Source: Marinomonas balearica | GTDB lineage: Bacteria > Pseudomonadota > Gammaproteobacteria > Pseudomonadales > Marinomonadaceae | Direction: 5' to 3' | NCBI RefSeq assembly: GCF_004362145.1 | Contig: NZ_SNXC01000014.1 | Span: forward strand, 124,001 to 188,000 | DNA length: 64,000 nt | Shown here: piece by piece, positions 37,797-47,036 of the stretch | Position numbering within the stretch: position 1 is the first letter of the stretch | Layout of the letters: each line of letters opens with the position of its first letter | Notes under the pieces: generated by a model | What the model saw: the letters and a program-made list of their open reading frames with translations, nothing else | The model's database searches: none | Told to the model about the DNA's origin: nothing | Translations under genes and position numbers: made by a program

Positions 37797-38423
37797 TTAG
37801 AATGAATACCCTGCAGATAACATGACGGTAATTGGGTCAATGTCTGCGTCGAAATTGCCAACGGCTGTTTTGACCGTGGTATTAATATCCATATACCAAA
37901 TAGAGGCGTTGGCAAACCAATTCTCATTAATGCTCACGTCTACGCCGGCTTGAGCAGCCAATCCTAAAGAGTTATCTAGCTCGATTTTTGTTCCATCTAA
38001 TGCGCCATAGCCTTTTTCATCAAAGAATACGGTGTAGTTTAAGCCAGCTCCAACATATGGACGAATGTCGCTGTTTGCTTTACCAAAGTAGTATTGAGCC
38101 ATAAATGACGGTGGTAGGTGGGAGACTTCCGCTATTTTTCCGAGACCGTCTGTTTTGACTTCATGTGTAAAAGGCGTCGCGGCAAGTACCTCAAATCCAA
38201 TATTATCAGTAAACATGTAGGTCAGTGTTGCGGCTACTTGTGTATTGTCATCGATTTCAAGTTCACCCGTGTTTAAAACATTGTCGCTGCTTTCTTGTGG
38301 CATAACATCGGCTACACCTCCGCGAATTAGCCACGATCCCGCTTCGTGAGCAAATATATTGGTAGACGCTAATGTGGCGCTGGTGAATAGAGAGACAAGT
38401 GTGAGAGTTTTTGTGAAATTCAT
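37797..38423 (-). CDS. ompW: Outer membrane protein OmpW
   Basis: Eight-stranded outer-membrane beta-barrel with a narrow hydrophobic channel, implicated in uptake of small hydrophobic compounds and stress response. An N-terminal signal peptide is cleaved probably after NIFA (about residue 25). The mature protein has alternating beta-strands, the conserved LPPSFMAQYYFG and PYVGAGLNYTVFF, and ends in the barrel-assembly signal AGYSF with terminal Phe. Length 208 is typical. An FNR-type site lies upstream, consistent with the known oxygen control of ompW in E. coli. Confidence 0.92.
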   Translation of the reverse strand: MNFTKTLTLVSLFTSATLASTNIFAHEAGSWLIRGGVADVMPQESSDNVLNTGELEIDDNTQVAATLTYMFTDNIGFEVLAATPFTHEVKTDGLGKIAEVSHLPPSFMAQYYFGKANSDIRPYVGAGLNYTVFFDEKGYGALDGTKIELDNSLGLAAQAGVDVSINENWFANASIWYMDINTTVKTAVGNFDADIDPITVMLSAGYSF

Positions 38424-38486
38424 GATGCGCTCCTATGATGCAACGTATTAAGTTCTGTCAAAGTACGCTTCTTGAAAATTAATTTA

Positions 38487-38500
38487 TTAATCTAGATCAA
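38487..38500 (-). promoter_or_regulatory. FNR/Anr-like box upstream of ompW
   Basis: On the reverse strand the site reads TTGATCTAGATTAA, one mismatch from the FNR consensus TTGAT-N4-ATCAA. It is centred about 70 bp before the ompW ATG, a distance allowing activation at -41.5 with a 29-nt leader. Confidence 0.55.
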
Positions 38501-38679
38501 TAAATTACCGCCGATTAGAGGGCGTTGTTTTTAGGCTGGAATATAAATCATGATATCGATTGACTGCTAAGATTTTCCTTAATTTCAAGTAAATCGAACT
38601 TTTTCTAAAAGGAGATATAAGCCGACAAAGGGCGACTTCCATCAATTTACAAAGATAGACATGATTGTTAGGGCTTAGA

Positions 38680-38708
38680 TTGATTCGATCTCGCTGCGTC
38701 TCTATACT
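38680..38708 (+). promoter_or_regulatory. Sigma-70-type promoter at the start of mrcB
   Basis: TTGATT (38680-38685), a 17-bp spacer and TATACT (38703-38708). Transcription would begin at about 38715-38717, on or next to the ATG of mrcB, and no ribosome-binding site precedes that ATG. Confidence 0.5.
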
Positions 38709-38716
38709 GCATTGCC

Positions 38717-41059
38717 ATGACAAAACGAAACGCTTCTCCCCGCCCCAAAAAAAGTCGATCAACACCAACAACTCGTAAAACGCAAGGCAATCGACGTCGT
38801 ACCGCAAAAAGAAAGTCCGTTAAGAAATCGTTAATAAGGCGTTCTTTTGATTTTTTGTTTAAATGGTCGCTGATACTCGGTTGCATTGCATCGATTCCGT
38901 TTATGGGGTGGTTATGGATACTGGATCAGGATGTTACAAACCGATTTGAGGGGCAAAAATGGCAAGTCCCTTCTGAAGTGTACAGTGCGCCAGTTGTTTT
39001 AAAATCAGGTACGAAATGGACTAAAAAAGAGCTTGAGGATTTACTCAATGATGCAGGGTATCGTTTTGGCAAGAACAGTCAACAAGTAGGCTGGGCAGCA
39101 AAAAGTCGTACAAAAGTAAGTGCTAACTTACGTTCATTTGATAATGCTGACGGTCATCACAAAGGTCGGCGTCTTATTTTTTCGTTTCCTAATGGTGAGC
39201 TTCGTATTCAGACCTTGGCAGGTGATCTGGTAAAAGCGGCTTATTTAGAGCCTCAGGTCATTGGCCACCTGTACGGAGGAAACTCGGAACAACGAGAGAT
39301 CTTGACCTATGATCAAATTCCTTCGACGCTGATCGAAATATTGACAACCACGGAGGATCGAGACTTCTTTAGTCATCATGGTATTAGTCTTATGGGGATA
39401 CTTCGTGCTGCGTGGGTTAACTTGAATCACGGCAGTCGAATTCAAGGTGGTTCTACGTTAACGCAGCAGTTGGTTAAGAATATGTTTCTTACCTCGGAGC
39501 GTACTTATACCCGAAAAATTAAAGAAGTGTTTATGAGTCTTTTGCTTGAGTATCGCTATAGTAAGCAAGAGATATTAACCGCCTATATGAACGAAGTGTA
39601 CCTTGCGCAACTAGGAAGCCGAGAACTTCGTGGGTTTGCCGCTGCCAGTCGATATTTCTTCGGCAGACCTTTGAACGAACTTAATATAAGTGAATACGCG
39701 TTGCTTGTTGGAATGGTAAAAGGACCGTCACTGTATAACCCAAAAAGAAATCCTGACCGAGCGAAACAACGTCGTAATGTCATTATTAATTTGCTGCATG
39801 ATCAAAGTAAATTAAGCGCATCAGACGCAAGAATATTAAAGCATGAACCGATTAAATTGAATGAAGCCAATAAGCAACGTTCGATGTTTGGAGACTATCT
39901 AGATGTTGTACAAATGCAGCTCGAACGTGATTTTGATCGCTCCGTGTTAGCCACTGAAAATTTAAAGATTTATACAGGGGTTGATGTAAGAGCGCAAAGA
40001 GCTGCGACAAGGGCGCTTCAGGGAAGTACACAACAGCTGGCGAAAAGAGATAAAAAATTAAACCACCTGCAAGGCGCAATGGTGGTAACGGATCGCGAAT
40101 CAGGTTACGTAAAGGCGATTGTAGGCTCGACCAAGCAGCTTTACACAGGATTTAATCGAGCATTGGGCGCGGTAAGGCCAATAGGCTCTTTGGTAAAGCC
40201 GCCGATCTATTTAAGCGCGATAGCAAGCGGCCGCTATACATGGTGGAGCAGAGTGGAAGACAAGCGACAGCCTATCAAAATGAGTGGGAATGTTTGGCAA
40301 CCTGAAAACTACGATCGAAAAGAACACGGAGAAGTGCCTCTTTATATAGCACTGGCTAAATCTTATAACCTTGCTACGATTGATTTAGTAACTCAACTTG
40401 GATTTTCTAGGGTCGATCAAGTTTTAAAAGAGTTAGGCGTAAAACGTCCCTTTAGGATGTTACCGTCGGTCGCTTTGGGGGCGATTGAGTTATCGCCGTT
40501 TGAAGTTGCTCGATTGTATCAACCGATTGCTTCAATTGGGAAAAGCAGTGAATTGGGTATCGTTCTTGCTGTAGCAAACCACGATGGCCAAATATTGAAA
40601 CGGTTTAACCATAAAGGGCGTGTGCCGTTTACATCCAGTTCTTTGGCGGTTGCTAGAGAGGGGATGGTTTTGGTTCCGCAACTAGGAACAGCCAAGGCGG
40701 CACAAAAGGCATTTCCGGATTTACGATTTGCGGCCAAAACAGGAACTACGAATAACCAACGTGACAGTTGGTATGTTTCGATTACAGAAGATACCGTATC
40801 TACAATATGGCTGGGTTTGGATAATAATAATCCGATGTCTATAACAGGGAGTTCCGGCGCTCAAAGAGTGTGGATCGATTTTGCCCATCGTTATACCCAG
40901 AATTCTTTATCGAAAAAACTTCCAAAAGGCGCGCTGCGTTTGAATATTTTGGAGGACGAATTTAAGATTGCGGCTGATCGATGCCAACAAAAAATCTCGC
41001 TTACCTTTATTGACGGGACGCAGCCAAATGACAGCAGCAGTTGTATTTGGCCGTTTTAG
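38717..41059 (+). CDS. mrcB: Bifunctional penicillin-binding protein 1B
   Basis: Peptidoglycan glycosyltransferase and transpeptidase of the inner membrane. A basic cytoplasmic tail (1-48) and one transmembrane helix (about 49-72) are followed by a UB2H-type region, the GT51 domain with catalytic TTEDRDFFSHHG (about 213) and GGSTLTQQLVKN, and the transpeptidase with S491xxK494 (GSLVK), SYN and KTGTTN. Length 780. The basic tail and the UB2H region, which binds LpoB in E. coli, favour PBP1B over PBP1A. Divergent from ompW. Confidence 0.93.
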   Translation: MTKRNASPRPKKSRSTPTTRKTQGNRRRTAKRKSVKKSLIRRSFDFLFKWSLILGCIASIPFMGWLWILDQDVTNRFEGQKWQVPSEVYSAPVVLKSGTKWTKKELEDLLNDAGYRFGKNSQQVGWAAKSRTKVSANLRSFDNADGHHKGRRLIFSFPNGELRIQTLAGDLVKAAYLEPQVIGHLYGGNSEQREILTYDQIPSTLIEILTTTEDRDFFSHHGISLMGILRAAWVNLNHGSRIQGGSTLTQQLVKNMFLTSERTYTRKIKEVFMSLLLEYRYSKQEILTAYMNEVYLAQLGSRELRGFAAASRYFFGRPLNELNISEYALLVGMVKGPSLYNPKRNPDRAKQRRNVIINLLHDQSKLSASDARILKHEPIKLNEANKQRSMFGDYLDVVQMQLERDFDRSVLATENLKIYTGVDVRAQRAATRALQGSTQQLAKRDKKLNHLQGAMVVTDRESGYVKAIVGSTKQLYTGFNRALGAVRPIGSLVKPPIYLSAIASGRYTWWSRVEDKRQPIKMSGNVWQPENYDRKEHGEVPLYIALAKSYNLATIDLVTQLGFSRVDQVLKELGVKRPFRMLPSVALGAIELSPFEVARLYQPIASIGKSSELGIVLAVANHDGQILKRFNHKGRVPFTSSSLAVAREGMVLVPQLGTAKAAQKAFPDLRFAAKTGTTNNQRDSWYVSITEDTVSTIWLGLDNNNPMSITGSSGAQRVWIDFAHRYTQNSLSKKLPKGALRLNILEDEFKIAADRCQQKISLTFIDGTQPNDSSSCIWPF

Positions 41060-41233
41060 AAGATTTGAGTTTTAATTTCCTTAACATATTGTTTTTCTTC
41101 GTGAAATGGTCTGTAATGGAAGTGGACTTATGGTTCATTAACTCGAAAATGGAAGCTTCGTATCATTGAGGTCGTCAGGAGGACAGCTTAAAAGCGTGGA
41201 GTTCCTTTTGAAACCAGGACCAAAAATAAAACT

Positions 41234-42058
41234 ATGAGACTGTTAGCCTATTTCTTTATCGCCCTCTGTGCTTCGTTTTCGTCTTTTATTATGGCGAGCT
41301 CTTCTAAGGTTGAAACCAAGAGCAGCTGTACATCACTCACAGCGACAGGTAACTCTGAATACCCACCCTTTTTATGGCGTGAAAGCGAAGACAATAATCG
41401 TCTCTTAGGAGCAAACGTCGCGATATTAGAAGAAATCGGGCGTCGAACAAACCTTGATATTCAAGTCATCCATGTTGGACCGTGGTCGCGTGCTCAGTCT
41501 GAAGTGAAGGCGGGTCGAGTGGATCTAATGGCAGGGGCGTTTTATACCAATGAACGTTCTGAATACATGGATTATTTTTCCCCAACGATGCTGCATACCA
41601 CGAGTGTTGTTTGGCAAAATGTAAATCAAACATTTAAGTTTGATAAAAAAGAAGATTTGCTTGGTCATTGGGGTGTGACAGTAATCAATAATAGCTTCGG
41701 GCAGAGTTTTGATACATTTGCTCGAGAAAACCTGAACATTTTGTCGGTCGCGAGTTTGTCTCAAGCGATTAAAATGCTGGAAGCGGGTCGTGTTGATTAT
41801 GCTCTTTATGAGCAAAGCCCCGGTTTGGCTTACGCGGCTATGATGGGTGTACAAGATAAAATTATGGTGCGTCATCCTGCAATCAGTAGTGAAGGTTTAT
41901 TCTTAACCCTTTCTAAAAAATCCCGCTGTAACACACCTGAAATACGACATAAAATAGCACTGGCTCTGAGAAATATGAAACGAGAAGGTTTTAACTATCG
42001 AGCTTTGTCTGAGGGCATGGAGCTGTGGGAAGGCAATCCGGGAAATCAAAATAAATAA
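41234..42058 (+). CDS. Orphan periplasmic solute-binding protein, family 3 type
   Basis: Predicted periplasmic binding protein of the amino-acid ABC type, with a signal peptide (about residues 1-22, cleavage near IMA-SS). Features are the GANVAILEEIGRRTNLDIQV segment, VKAGRVDLMAGAFYTNERSEYMDYF and the second-lobe INNSFGQSFD. Two cysteines at the ends of the mature chain (about 32 and 233) may form a disulfide. No permease or ATPase lies beside it, so it may feed a distant transporter or a signalling protein. The ligand is unknown. Confidence 0.78.
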   Translation: MRLLAYFFIALCASFSSFIMASSSKVETKSSCTSLTATGNSEYPPFLWRESEDNNRLLGANVAILEEIGRRTNLDIQVIHVGPWSRAQSEVKAGRVDLMAGAFYTNERSEYMDYFSPTMLHTTSVVWQNVNQTFKFDKKEDLLGHWGVTVINNSFGQSFDTFARENLNILSVASLSQAIKMLEAGRVDYALYEQSPGLAYAAMMGVQDKIMVRHPAISSEGLFLTLSKKSRCNTPEIRHKIALALRNMKREGFNYRALSEGMELWEGNPGNQNK

Positions 42059-42075
42059 CAAAATACAGTAAATAC

Positions 42076-42127
42076 AAAACTCGCACACACTCCCAGGTGT
42101 TTATTGAGAGTCATTTGAACGAGTTTT
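42076..42127. terminator. Bidirectional terminator between the binding protein and glgA
   Basis: AAAACTCG (42076-42083) pairs with CGAGTTTT (42120-42127), with a possible inner ACTC/GAGT pair. The genes are convergent. Confidence 0.65.
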
Positions 42128-42180
42128 ATTCAGCGTTGTTATTATGTCTTACTCATACCTTTTTCTGAACGCGCAACCTT

Positions 42181-43611
42181 TTAACGTAAAAGGCTGCTGT
42201 AAAGCTCTTCCCATTTTTTGGTGGTCTTTTCCCAACTAAAATCGTAGGACATCGCTGAGTGCTGCAGCTTACGCCAGTGGTTCAGATCCGAAAATGCGTG
42301 CATACACCTGTCCAAACATGCCTGTAGCGATTGAACTGTCGCATCATTAAACGAAAATCCGTTCGCTTGTTCACCTTCTTCAAAAACCGTATCAGCCAAC
42401 CCACCCGTTTTTCGAACAAGTGGAAGCGTGCCATATTTCAAAGCATATAGCTGGGTTAAGCCGCATGGCTCAAAGCGAGACGGGATAAGAAATACGTCAC
42501 TTCCTGCTTGGATTCGATGAGAGTAAGCTTCATCATAGCCAATTCGAACATGTACTTGATCTGGGTATTGAGTTGAAAGGTCGATGTAAGATTGCTCAAG
42601 TGCTTTGTCGCCAGAACCAAGAACGACCAATACCGCGCCTTTATTTAGCGCTTCAGGGATAGCCTCTAGAATAAGGTCTAAGCCTTTTTGTTCTGTGAGT
42701 CGAGACACGACACCAAAAACGGGTTTTGTAGGATCTTCCGGTAGACCGCATTCGCGAAGCAACGCCAGCTTGTTGTCTAACTTATCCTCGATAGAATGGA
42801 TATCGTAGTTTTTCGAAATATGTGTGTCTTTTTGTGGCGACCATTGATCATAGTCCACGCCATTTAATACGCCATGTAGTTTGTGCTTCATTGAGCGAAG
42901 TGTGCCGTCTAGGCCATCACCGTATTCCGGCGTTAAAATTTCTTTTGCATATGTTGGGCTTACTGTTGTGATTGCATCTGCAAAAACAAGGCCTGCCTTC
43001 AATCCAGAAAAATTGCCGTAGAACTCCATTCCGTGCAAAGACAACAGGTCAGAAGAGAGACGCATAGCGGACCACTTTTCCATGTTGAAACTGCCGTTAT
43101 AGCGTAGGTTATGAACGGTCGTGATTACAGGAATATGATTGGTTTTCCAACTTGCTAGATAAGCCGCCGCAAACCCTGTTTGCCAGTCGTTTAAATGCAA
43201 TATATCAGGCTGCCAGCCAAATAATGCTCCGTATTGAGACAACATTGCACTGACCCAAGACAAAATGCCGAATCGAAGGTGGTTATCGTCAAAATCGTTT
43301 CCGTTTGCATCTAAATAAGGACCGTATTCACGCTCGTACATAGTCTGACATTGAACCAAATAAATTGGAGTGTCGGAACTCTGGATGCAGGATTCCAACA
43401 AAATTATGTCGCCAACACCAAACGGATTTCCAAGATTGGTGCTATTATGAATAGGAGCAACTTTTTCAAGTATGCTGTTATAGGCGGGCATGATCATTCT
43501 GGCATCATGCCCTTGTTTGCGTAAAGCAACAGGAAGTGAGCCTGCTACATCGGCAAGTCCGCCAGTTTTTATCAGTGGGTATATTTCCGAAGCTGCGAAT
43601 AGTATCTTCAT
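42181..43611 (-). CDS. glgA: Glycogen synthase (ADP-glucose)
   Basis: Extends alpha-1,4-glucan using ADP-glucose. GT5 family, GT-B fold: the N-terminal KTGGLADVAGSLP holds the ADP-glucose-binding Lys, HLNDWQTGFAAAYL lies near 156, and the C-terminal EPCGLTQLYALKYGTLPLVRKTGGLADTV carries the catalytic Glu. Length 476 is that of E. coli GlgA. It is divergent from glgC across 92 bp, so the two are likely controlled from a shared intergenic region. Branching enzyme and phosphorylase are not in the window. Confidence 0.95.
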   Translation of the reverse strand: MKILFAASEIYPLIKTGGLADVAGSLPVALRKQGHDARMIMPAYNSILEKVAPIHNSTNLGNPFGVGDIILLESCIQSSDTPIYLVQCQTMYEREYGPYLDANGNDFDDNHLRFGILSWVSAMLSQYGALFGWQPDILHLNDWQTGFAAAYLASWKTNHIPVITTVHNLRYNGSFNMEKWSAMRLSSDLLSLHGMEFYGNFSGLKAGLVFADAITTVSPTYAKEILTPEYGDGLDGTLRSMKHKLHGVLNGVDYDQWSPQKDTHISKNYDIHSIEDKLDNKLALLRECGLPEDPTKPVFGVVSRLTEQKGLDLILEAIPEALNKGAVLVVLGSGDKALEQSYIDLSTQYPDQVHVRIGYDEAYSHRIQAGSDVFLIPSRFEPCGLTQLYALKYGTLPLVRKTGGLADTVFEEGEQANGFSFNDATVQSLQACLDRCMHAFSDLNHWRKLQHSAMSYDFSWEKTTKKWEELYSSLLR

Positions 43612-43703
43612 ATTAGAGGTATCTTATTGATTCAGCGATAAGATAAGAGTATACCTAATTAGGAAAGATTGTAGAGTTAGCCGAACGCATTTAAGGGTTA
43701 AAT

Positions 43704-44954
43704 ATGGATTTAAATACTGCTCGAATGAAAACTCTCTCGCTCATTTTAGCCGGAGGGCGTGGTTCCCGTCTTAAACAACTTACCGATAACCGCTCGAAAC
43801 CTGCCGTTCCCATTGCAGGCAAGTACAAAATTATCGACTTCCCTCTTTCAAACTGCATCAACTCAGGAATGCGCAAAATCGCAGTCCTAACACAATACCG
43901 TTCTCATACTCTGAATCAGCACGTTCAACGTGGTTGGAACTTCTTGCGTTCTGATTTCAACGAGTTTATCGAGCTGTGGCCTGCTCAACAGCAGACTGGC
44001 AGTGATTGGTATCGTGGCACAGCGGATGCGGTGTATCAAAACCTCAAGATGATTAATGACTCAAAGAGCGAATACGTTCTTATTTTGGCGGGTGATCATG
44101 TTTATAAACAAGATTACAGCATCATGTTGAAGGAACACATTGAAAGTGGTGCCGATGTTTCGGTCGCTTGCATTGAAGTTCCGATTAAAGAGGCCGATCA
44201 ATTTGGAATCATGCACGTTGATGAAGAGGATAACATCATCGCGTTTGAGGAAAAGCCTTCTGACCCACCAACGATGCCAGGAAACCCAAATGTTTCTTTG
44301 GCAAGTATGGGGATCTATGTATTTAATGCAAAATTTTTACAAAGTCACCTTCAAGTGGATGCCGTGAGCACGACTTCAAGTCACGATTTTGGGAAAGATC
44401 TAATCCCGTATTTTGTGGGTTCATGCAAGATAAAGGCTCATCACTTTAGCCGAAGCTCCATTCCAAACGACAACTACCCAGAACGTGCTTATTGGCGTGA
44501 TGTTGGTACGTTGACGGCCTATTGGGAATCCAATATGGACTTAACGAAACTGGTGCCTGAGTTAGATTTATACGATGAAAGTTGGCCTATCAGAACCGCT
44601 CAATATCAGCGACCCGCGGCTAAATTTAACTACAATTATGAAGAGCGAATTGGTACTGCGCTTAATTCGGTTGTATCAGCGGGCTGTATTGTTTCTGGTT
44701 CAACGGTAGAACAATCAATCTTGTTTAATAATGTACGAGTTAACTCGTATTCTCATGTGAAGAAGAGCGTTATTCTTCCGAGTTGTGATATTGGACGTTA
44801 TTGTCGTTTAGACCGTGTCGTCGTCGATGTGGATACTAAGATTCCCGAAGGAATCGTTATCGGTGAAGACGCAGAATTAGATGCAAAACGTTTCTACCGC
44901 AATAGTGATGGAATTGTACTGGTGACTCAGGACATGATTAACGCTCTATTGTAG
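43704..44954 (+). CDS. glgC: Glucose-1-phosphate adenylyltransferase
   Basis: Makes ADP-glucose from glucose-1-phosphate and ATP, the committed step of bacterial glycogen synthesis. The nucleotide-binding ILAGGRGSRLKQLTDNRSKPAVP is at the N-terminus, DHVYKQDYSIML near 130, and FEEKPSDPP near 180; the C-terminal part is a left-handed beta-helix with SGSTVEQSILFNN. Length 416 against 431 in E. coli. A terminator follows after about 40 bp. Confidence 0.95.
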   Translation: MDLNTARMKTLSLILAGGRGSRLKQLTDNRSKPAVPIAGKYKIIDFPLSNCINSGMRKIAVLTQYRSHTLNQHVQRGWNFLRSDFNEFIELWPAQQQTGSDWYRGTADAVYQNLKMINDSKSEYVLILAGDHVYKQDYSIMLKEHIESGADVSVACIEVPIKEADQFGIMHVDEEDNIIAFEEKPSDPPTMPGNPNVSLASMGIYVFNAKFLQSHLQVDAVSTTSSHDFGKDLIPYFVGSCKIKAHHFSRSSIPNDNYPERAYWRDVGTLTAYWESNMDLTKLVPELDLYDESWPIRTAQYQRPAAKFNYNYEERIGTALNSVVSAGCIVSGSTVEQSILFNNVRVNSYSHVKKSVILPSCDIGRYCRLDRVVVDVDTKIPEGIVIGEDAELDAKRFYRNSDGIVLVTQDMINALL

Positions 44955-44996
44955 TGTTCTGTATTTTCTACGCTAAGCCATGGTAAAAAATTGGCG

Positions 44997-45026
44997 CTTC
45001 TGATGTCTCAACTCAGAAGGTTTTTT
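44997..45026 (+). terminator. Rho-independent terminator after glgC
   Basis: CTTCTGA (44997-45003) pairs with TCAGAAG (45013-45019), then a G and six T. Confidence 0.85.
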
Positions 45027-45394
45027 GAGGTTTTGCCGTTTATCTGAGCAACATTGGTGGCGGCAAGGCCTATCGTGTACTCCTAGATCCATTTTTCTAT
45101 TCCTAACTTCTGTTTTCTTTCCGCCATTCTAGCGAATTTTCCTAATACTCTCTTTCCAAAACGCTCTCTTTGATGCTTCTTTTTGAAAAGGTAAATCTAT
45201 GCAATAGGCTTCTATCAAGGCGTTATACGGGATTTATTTTGACTTATATAAGTAACATCTAAATAAATTTAAATTTTTGATTTGAGCCTTTGTGATTCTG
45301 GGTCTACGTTTAAATTAGCCTAACGGATCATGCATCGATGTATTCGACTAAAGTATTACGAAAGTATGTGTAGTGGATTCAAAGGATACGTAGT
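45027..45394. other. Gene-free stretch upstream of the chemotaxis cluster
   Basis: No supportable gene. TTGCCG/CGGCAA (45033-45038 and 45061-45066) form a weak hairpin. A TTGACT at 45239-45244 followed by very AT-rich DNA is a plausible promoter region for the downstream leader, but I cannot fix a -10 box. Confidence 0.45.
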
Positions 45395-45497
45395 GCTCGT
45401 CTCGTAGTGGGCGAGCCGTAAGAGCTTGGTGGTGAATAGGTTGGTTGTTTCTCAAGCCTTAGGAAGCGGTAAGCCTAAGGACACCCACAGAGCTCTT
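45395..45497 (+). ncRNA. Structured leader RNA upstream of the first chemoreceptor gene
   Basis: Several complementary segments fit one fold. GCTCGTC/GGCGAGC (45395-45401 and 45410-45416) is a hairpin. AAGAGCT (45420-45426) pairs with AGCTCTT (45491-45497), continued by GTGG/CCAC (45429-45432 and 45485-45488), and encloses a perfect hairpin CCTTAGG/CCTAAGG (45457-45463 and 45474-45480). The result is a multi-helix junction ending 40 nt before the ATG at 45538. It matches no riboswitch class I know. Cis-regulatory leader or small RNA cannot be distinguished. Confidence 0.5.
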
Positions 45498-45537
45498 AAA
45501 CGTGATGATGTTTAAATGGAATCTGAAGGATGTTCAC

Positions 45538-46743
45538 ATGTTTCCTCATGCTCTCGTATTTGTTAGTGGGTGCATTGTTGCACTGTTTTTAAATTTTTTT
45601 GGTTACAGTTGGTATGCCATCGTGCTTATCACGGTATCCGGATTATTGACACTCTATCTTGTGAGCAAGAAGGGCGACTCCTATCATTATGTTTCGACAA
45701 ACGGCGCTGCGACCGCTGACGCTTCAGAAAAACGGAAGTCTTTTGGCGCTGGCAACGAAGCAGAAAGCGACCTTGATCGTGATGCGAGAAAACGTCGTGA
45801 CCAGCTCGTGCATGACGAAATCCTTCCTATTCTGACATTGTGCTCAGATGATTTAGAAAAAGTCCTAAGTACGCAAGAAAGTGCGGTGCAACTGTTGGCG
45901 AAATCATTCGATGAAGTGAATGGATTGATGTCGACACAATCAGAGTGTATTCAATCGCTTATTGACGACAATCGCAGTGAAGGCGACAAAATGTACAGTG
46001 ATGTTATGAGAGAGTTTGCGGCTCATACATCGTCTACTCTCGATAAATTTATAAACTCAACCGTTGAAATGTCAGCTTCGTCGATGGAGTTATTAGCGAA
46101 AACCTCTCAGATAAACAATCAAATGCCCGAGATCGTTAAGGCGCTTAAAGACATTGATGATATAGCAGAGCGAACAAATTTGCTTGCGCTCAATGCTGCG
46201 ATCGAAGCGGCTAGAGCGGGTGAAGCGGGTCGTGGGTTTGCGGTTGTCGCTGATGAGGTTCGTACTCTATCGAACCGGTCGGCAGGGTTCAGTGTCGATA
46301 TCCAGTCTCGTTTAAACAATATGCAAAATCAAATTGCCGACCTGACGAAATCAATGGAAAAACTGGCAGCACATGATGTGACATACATTATGGAAGCTAA
46401 AAAAAGCATGCGTACGGCGTTGGATCATATTATTGAAAAAGCAGAGTCTGATGCAGATGTTTCAATGAGGCTAGGAGGGTTATCTGGCCAATTAGAAACG
46501 GCGTTTTTTGGTGCAACGAGAGGCCTGCAGTTTGATGATATTAACTCACAGAATGTGAGATACGTTGTGGAAACCTTAGGGTTTATTGTTGATAGCCTAA
46601 AAGGATTTCACGAAATCACTTCGGTCGATGAACTTGAAACTTCGTTGAAGGAACGACTTACCGCGATTAAAGAGCAAACGAGCAAACAATATAACCCAGT
46701 CTCTCAAGAGAACATAGAAAGCGGTGAAATCGACTTATTTTAA
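45538..46743 (+). CDS. Methyl-accepting-type signalling protein without periplasmic sensor
   Basis: Membrane-anchored chemoreceptor-like protein of 401 residues. Two short hydrophobic helices (about 1-45) are joined by a few residues, so there is no periplasmic ligand domain and no HAMP. The cytoplasmic signalling hairpin tip is clear: [19 protein letters not shown] and [19 protein letters not shown] prefer the ATG at 45538 with GAAGGA 8 nt upstream; the GTG at 45502 sits in the leader without a free ribosome-binding site. It leads the STAS, phosphatase and che genes and may report an internal signal to them. Confidence 0.82.
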   Translation: MFPHALVFVSGCIVALFLNFFGYSWYAIVLITVSGLLTLYLVSKKGDSYHYVSTNGAATADASEKRKSFGAGNEAESDLDRDARKRRDQLVHDEILPILTLCSDDLEKVLSTQESAVQLLAKSFDEVNGLMSTQSECIQSLIDDNRSEGDKMYSDVMREFAAHTSSTLDKFINSTVEMSASSMELLAKTSQINNQMPEIVKALKDIDDIAERTNLLALNAAIEAARAGEAGRGFAVVADEVRTLSNRSAGFSVDIQSRLNNMQNQIADLTKSMEKLAAHDVTYIMEAKKSMRTALDHIIEKAESDADVSMRLGGLSGQLETAFFGATRGLQFDDINSQNVRYVVETLGFIVDSLKGFHEITSVDELETSLKERLTAIKEQTSKQYNPVSQENIESGEIDLF

Positions 46744-46760
46744 ATAATTAGGAGAAGGAA

Positions 46761-47036
46761 ATGAGTGATTTTGTAATAAGAATACCTGAGCGCTTTGATT
46801 TTAGTACCCATAAATGGTTTACAGCAGAATATGAAAACGCTGTCGATTCTGGATCAACTATTATATTGGACTTCTCAAATGTTCTTTATGTCGATTCCTC
46901 AGCGTTGGGGATGATGGTTTTACTCTACAGAAAATTGCATGAAAGCTCGAAAAAAGGGGTGATTAAAAATATAGATGGTACCGCAAAGGACATCTTAGAT
47001 ATGGCAAACTTTAAAAATCTATATCAATATGAATAG
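46761..47036 (+). CDS. STAS-domain anti-sigma-factor-antagonist-type protein
   Basis: Single STAS domain of 91 residues, as in SpoIIAA, RsbV or HsbA. The phosphorylation segment YVDSSALGMM has Ser47 at the position phosphorylated in SpoIIAA. It probably cycles between phosphorylated and free states under the kinase and phosphatase domains of the next gene's product, which overlaps it by 8 bp. GGAGAAGG precedes the ATG. Confidence 0.87.
   Translation: MSDFVIRIPERFDFSTHKWFTAEYENAVDSGSTIILDFSNVLYVDSSALGMMVLLYRKLHESSKKGVIKNIDGTAKDILDMANFKNLYQYE

Noticed and set aside
38505..38886. Reverse-strand open frames upstream of and inside mrcB
   Set aside because: They cross the mrcB promoter and coding start, lack ribosome-binding sites and resemble nothing.
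45395..45497. c-di-GMP, TPP or glycine riboswitch before the chemoreceptor
   Set aside because: None of the conserved sequence boxes of these classes is found; only base pairing is visible.
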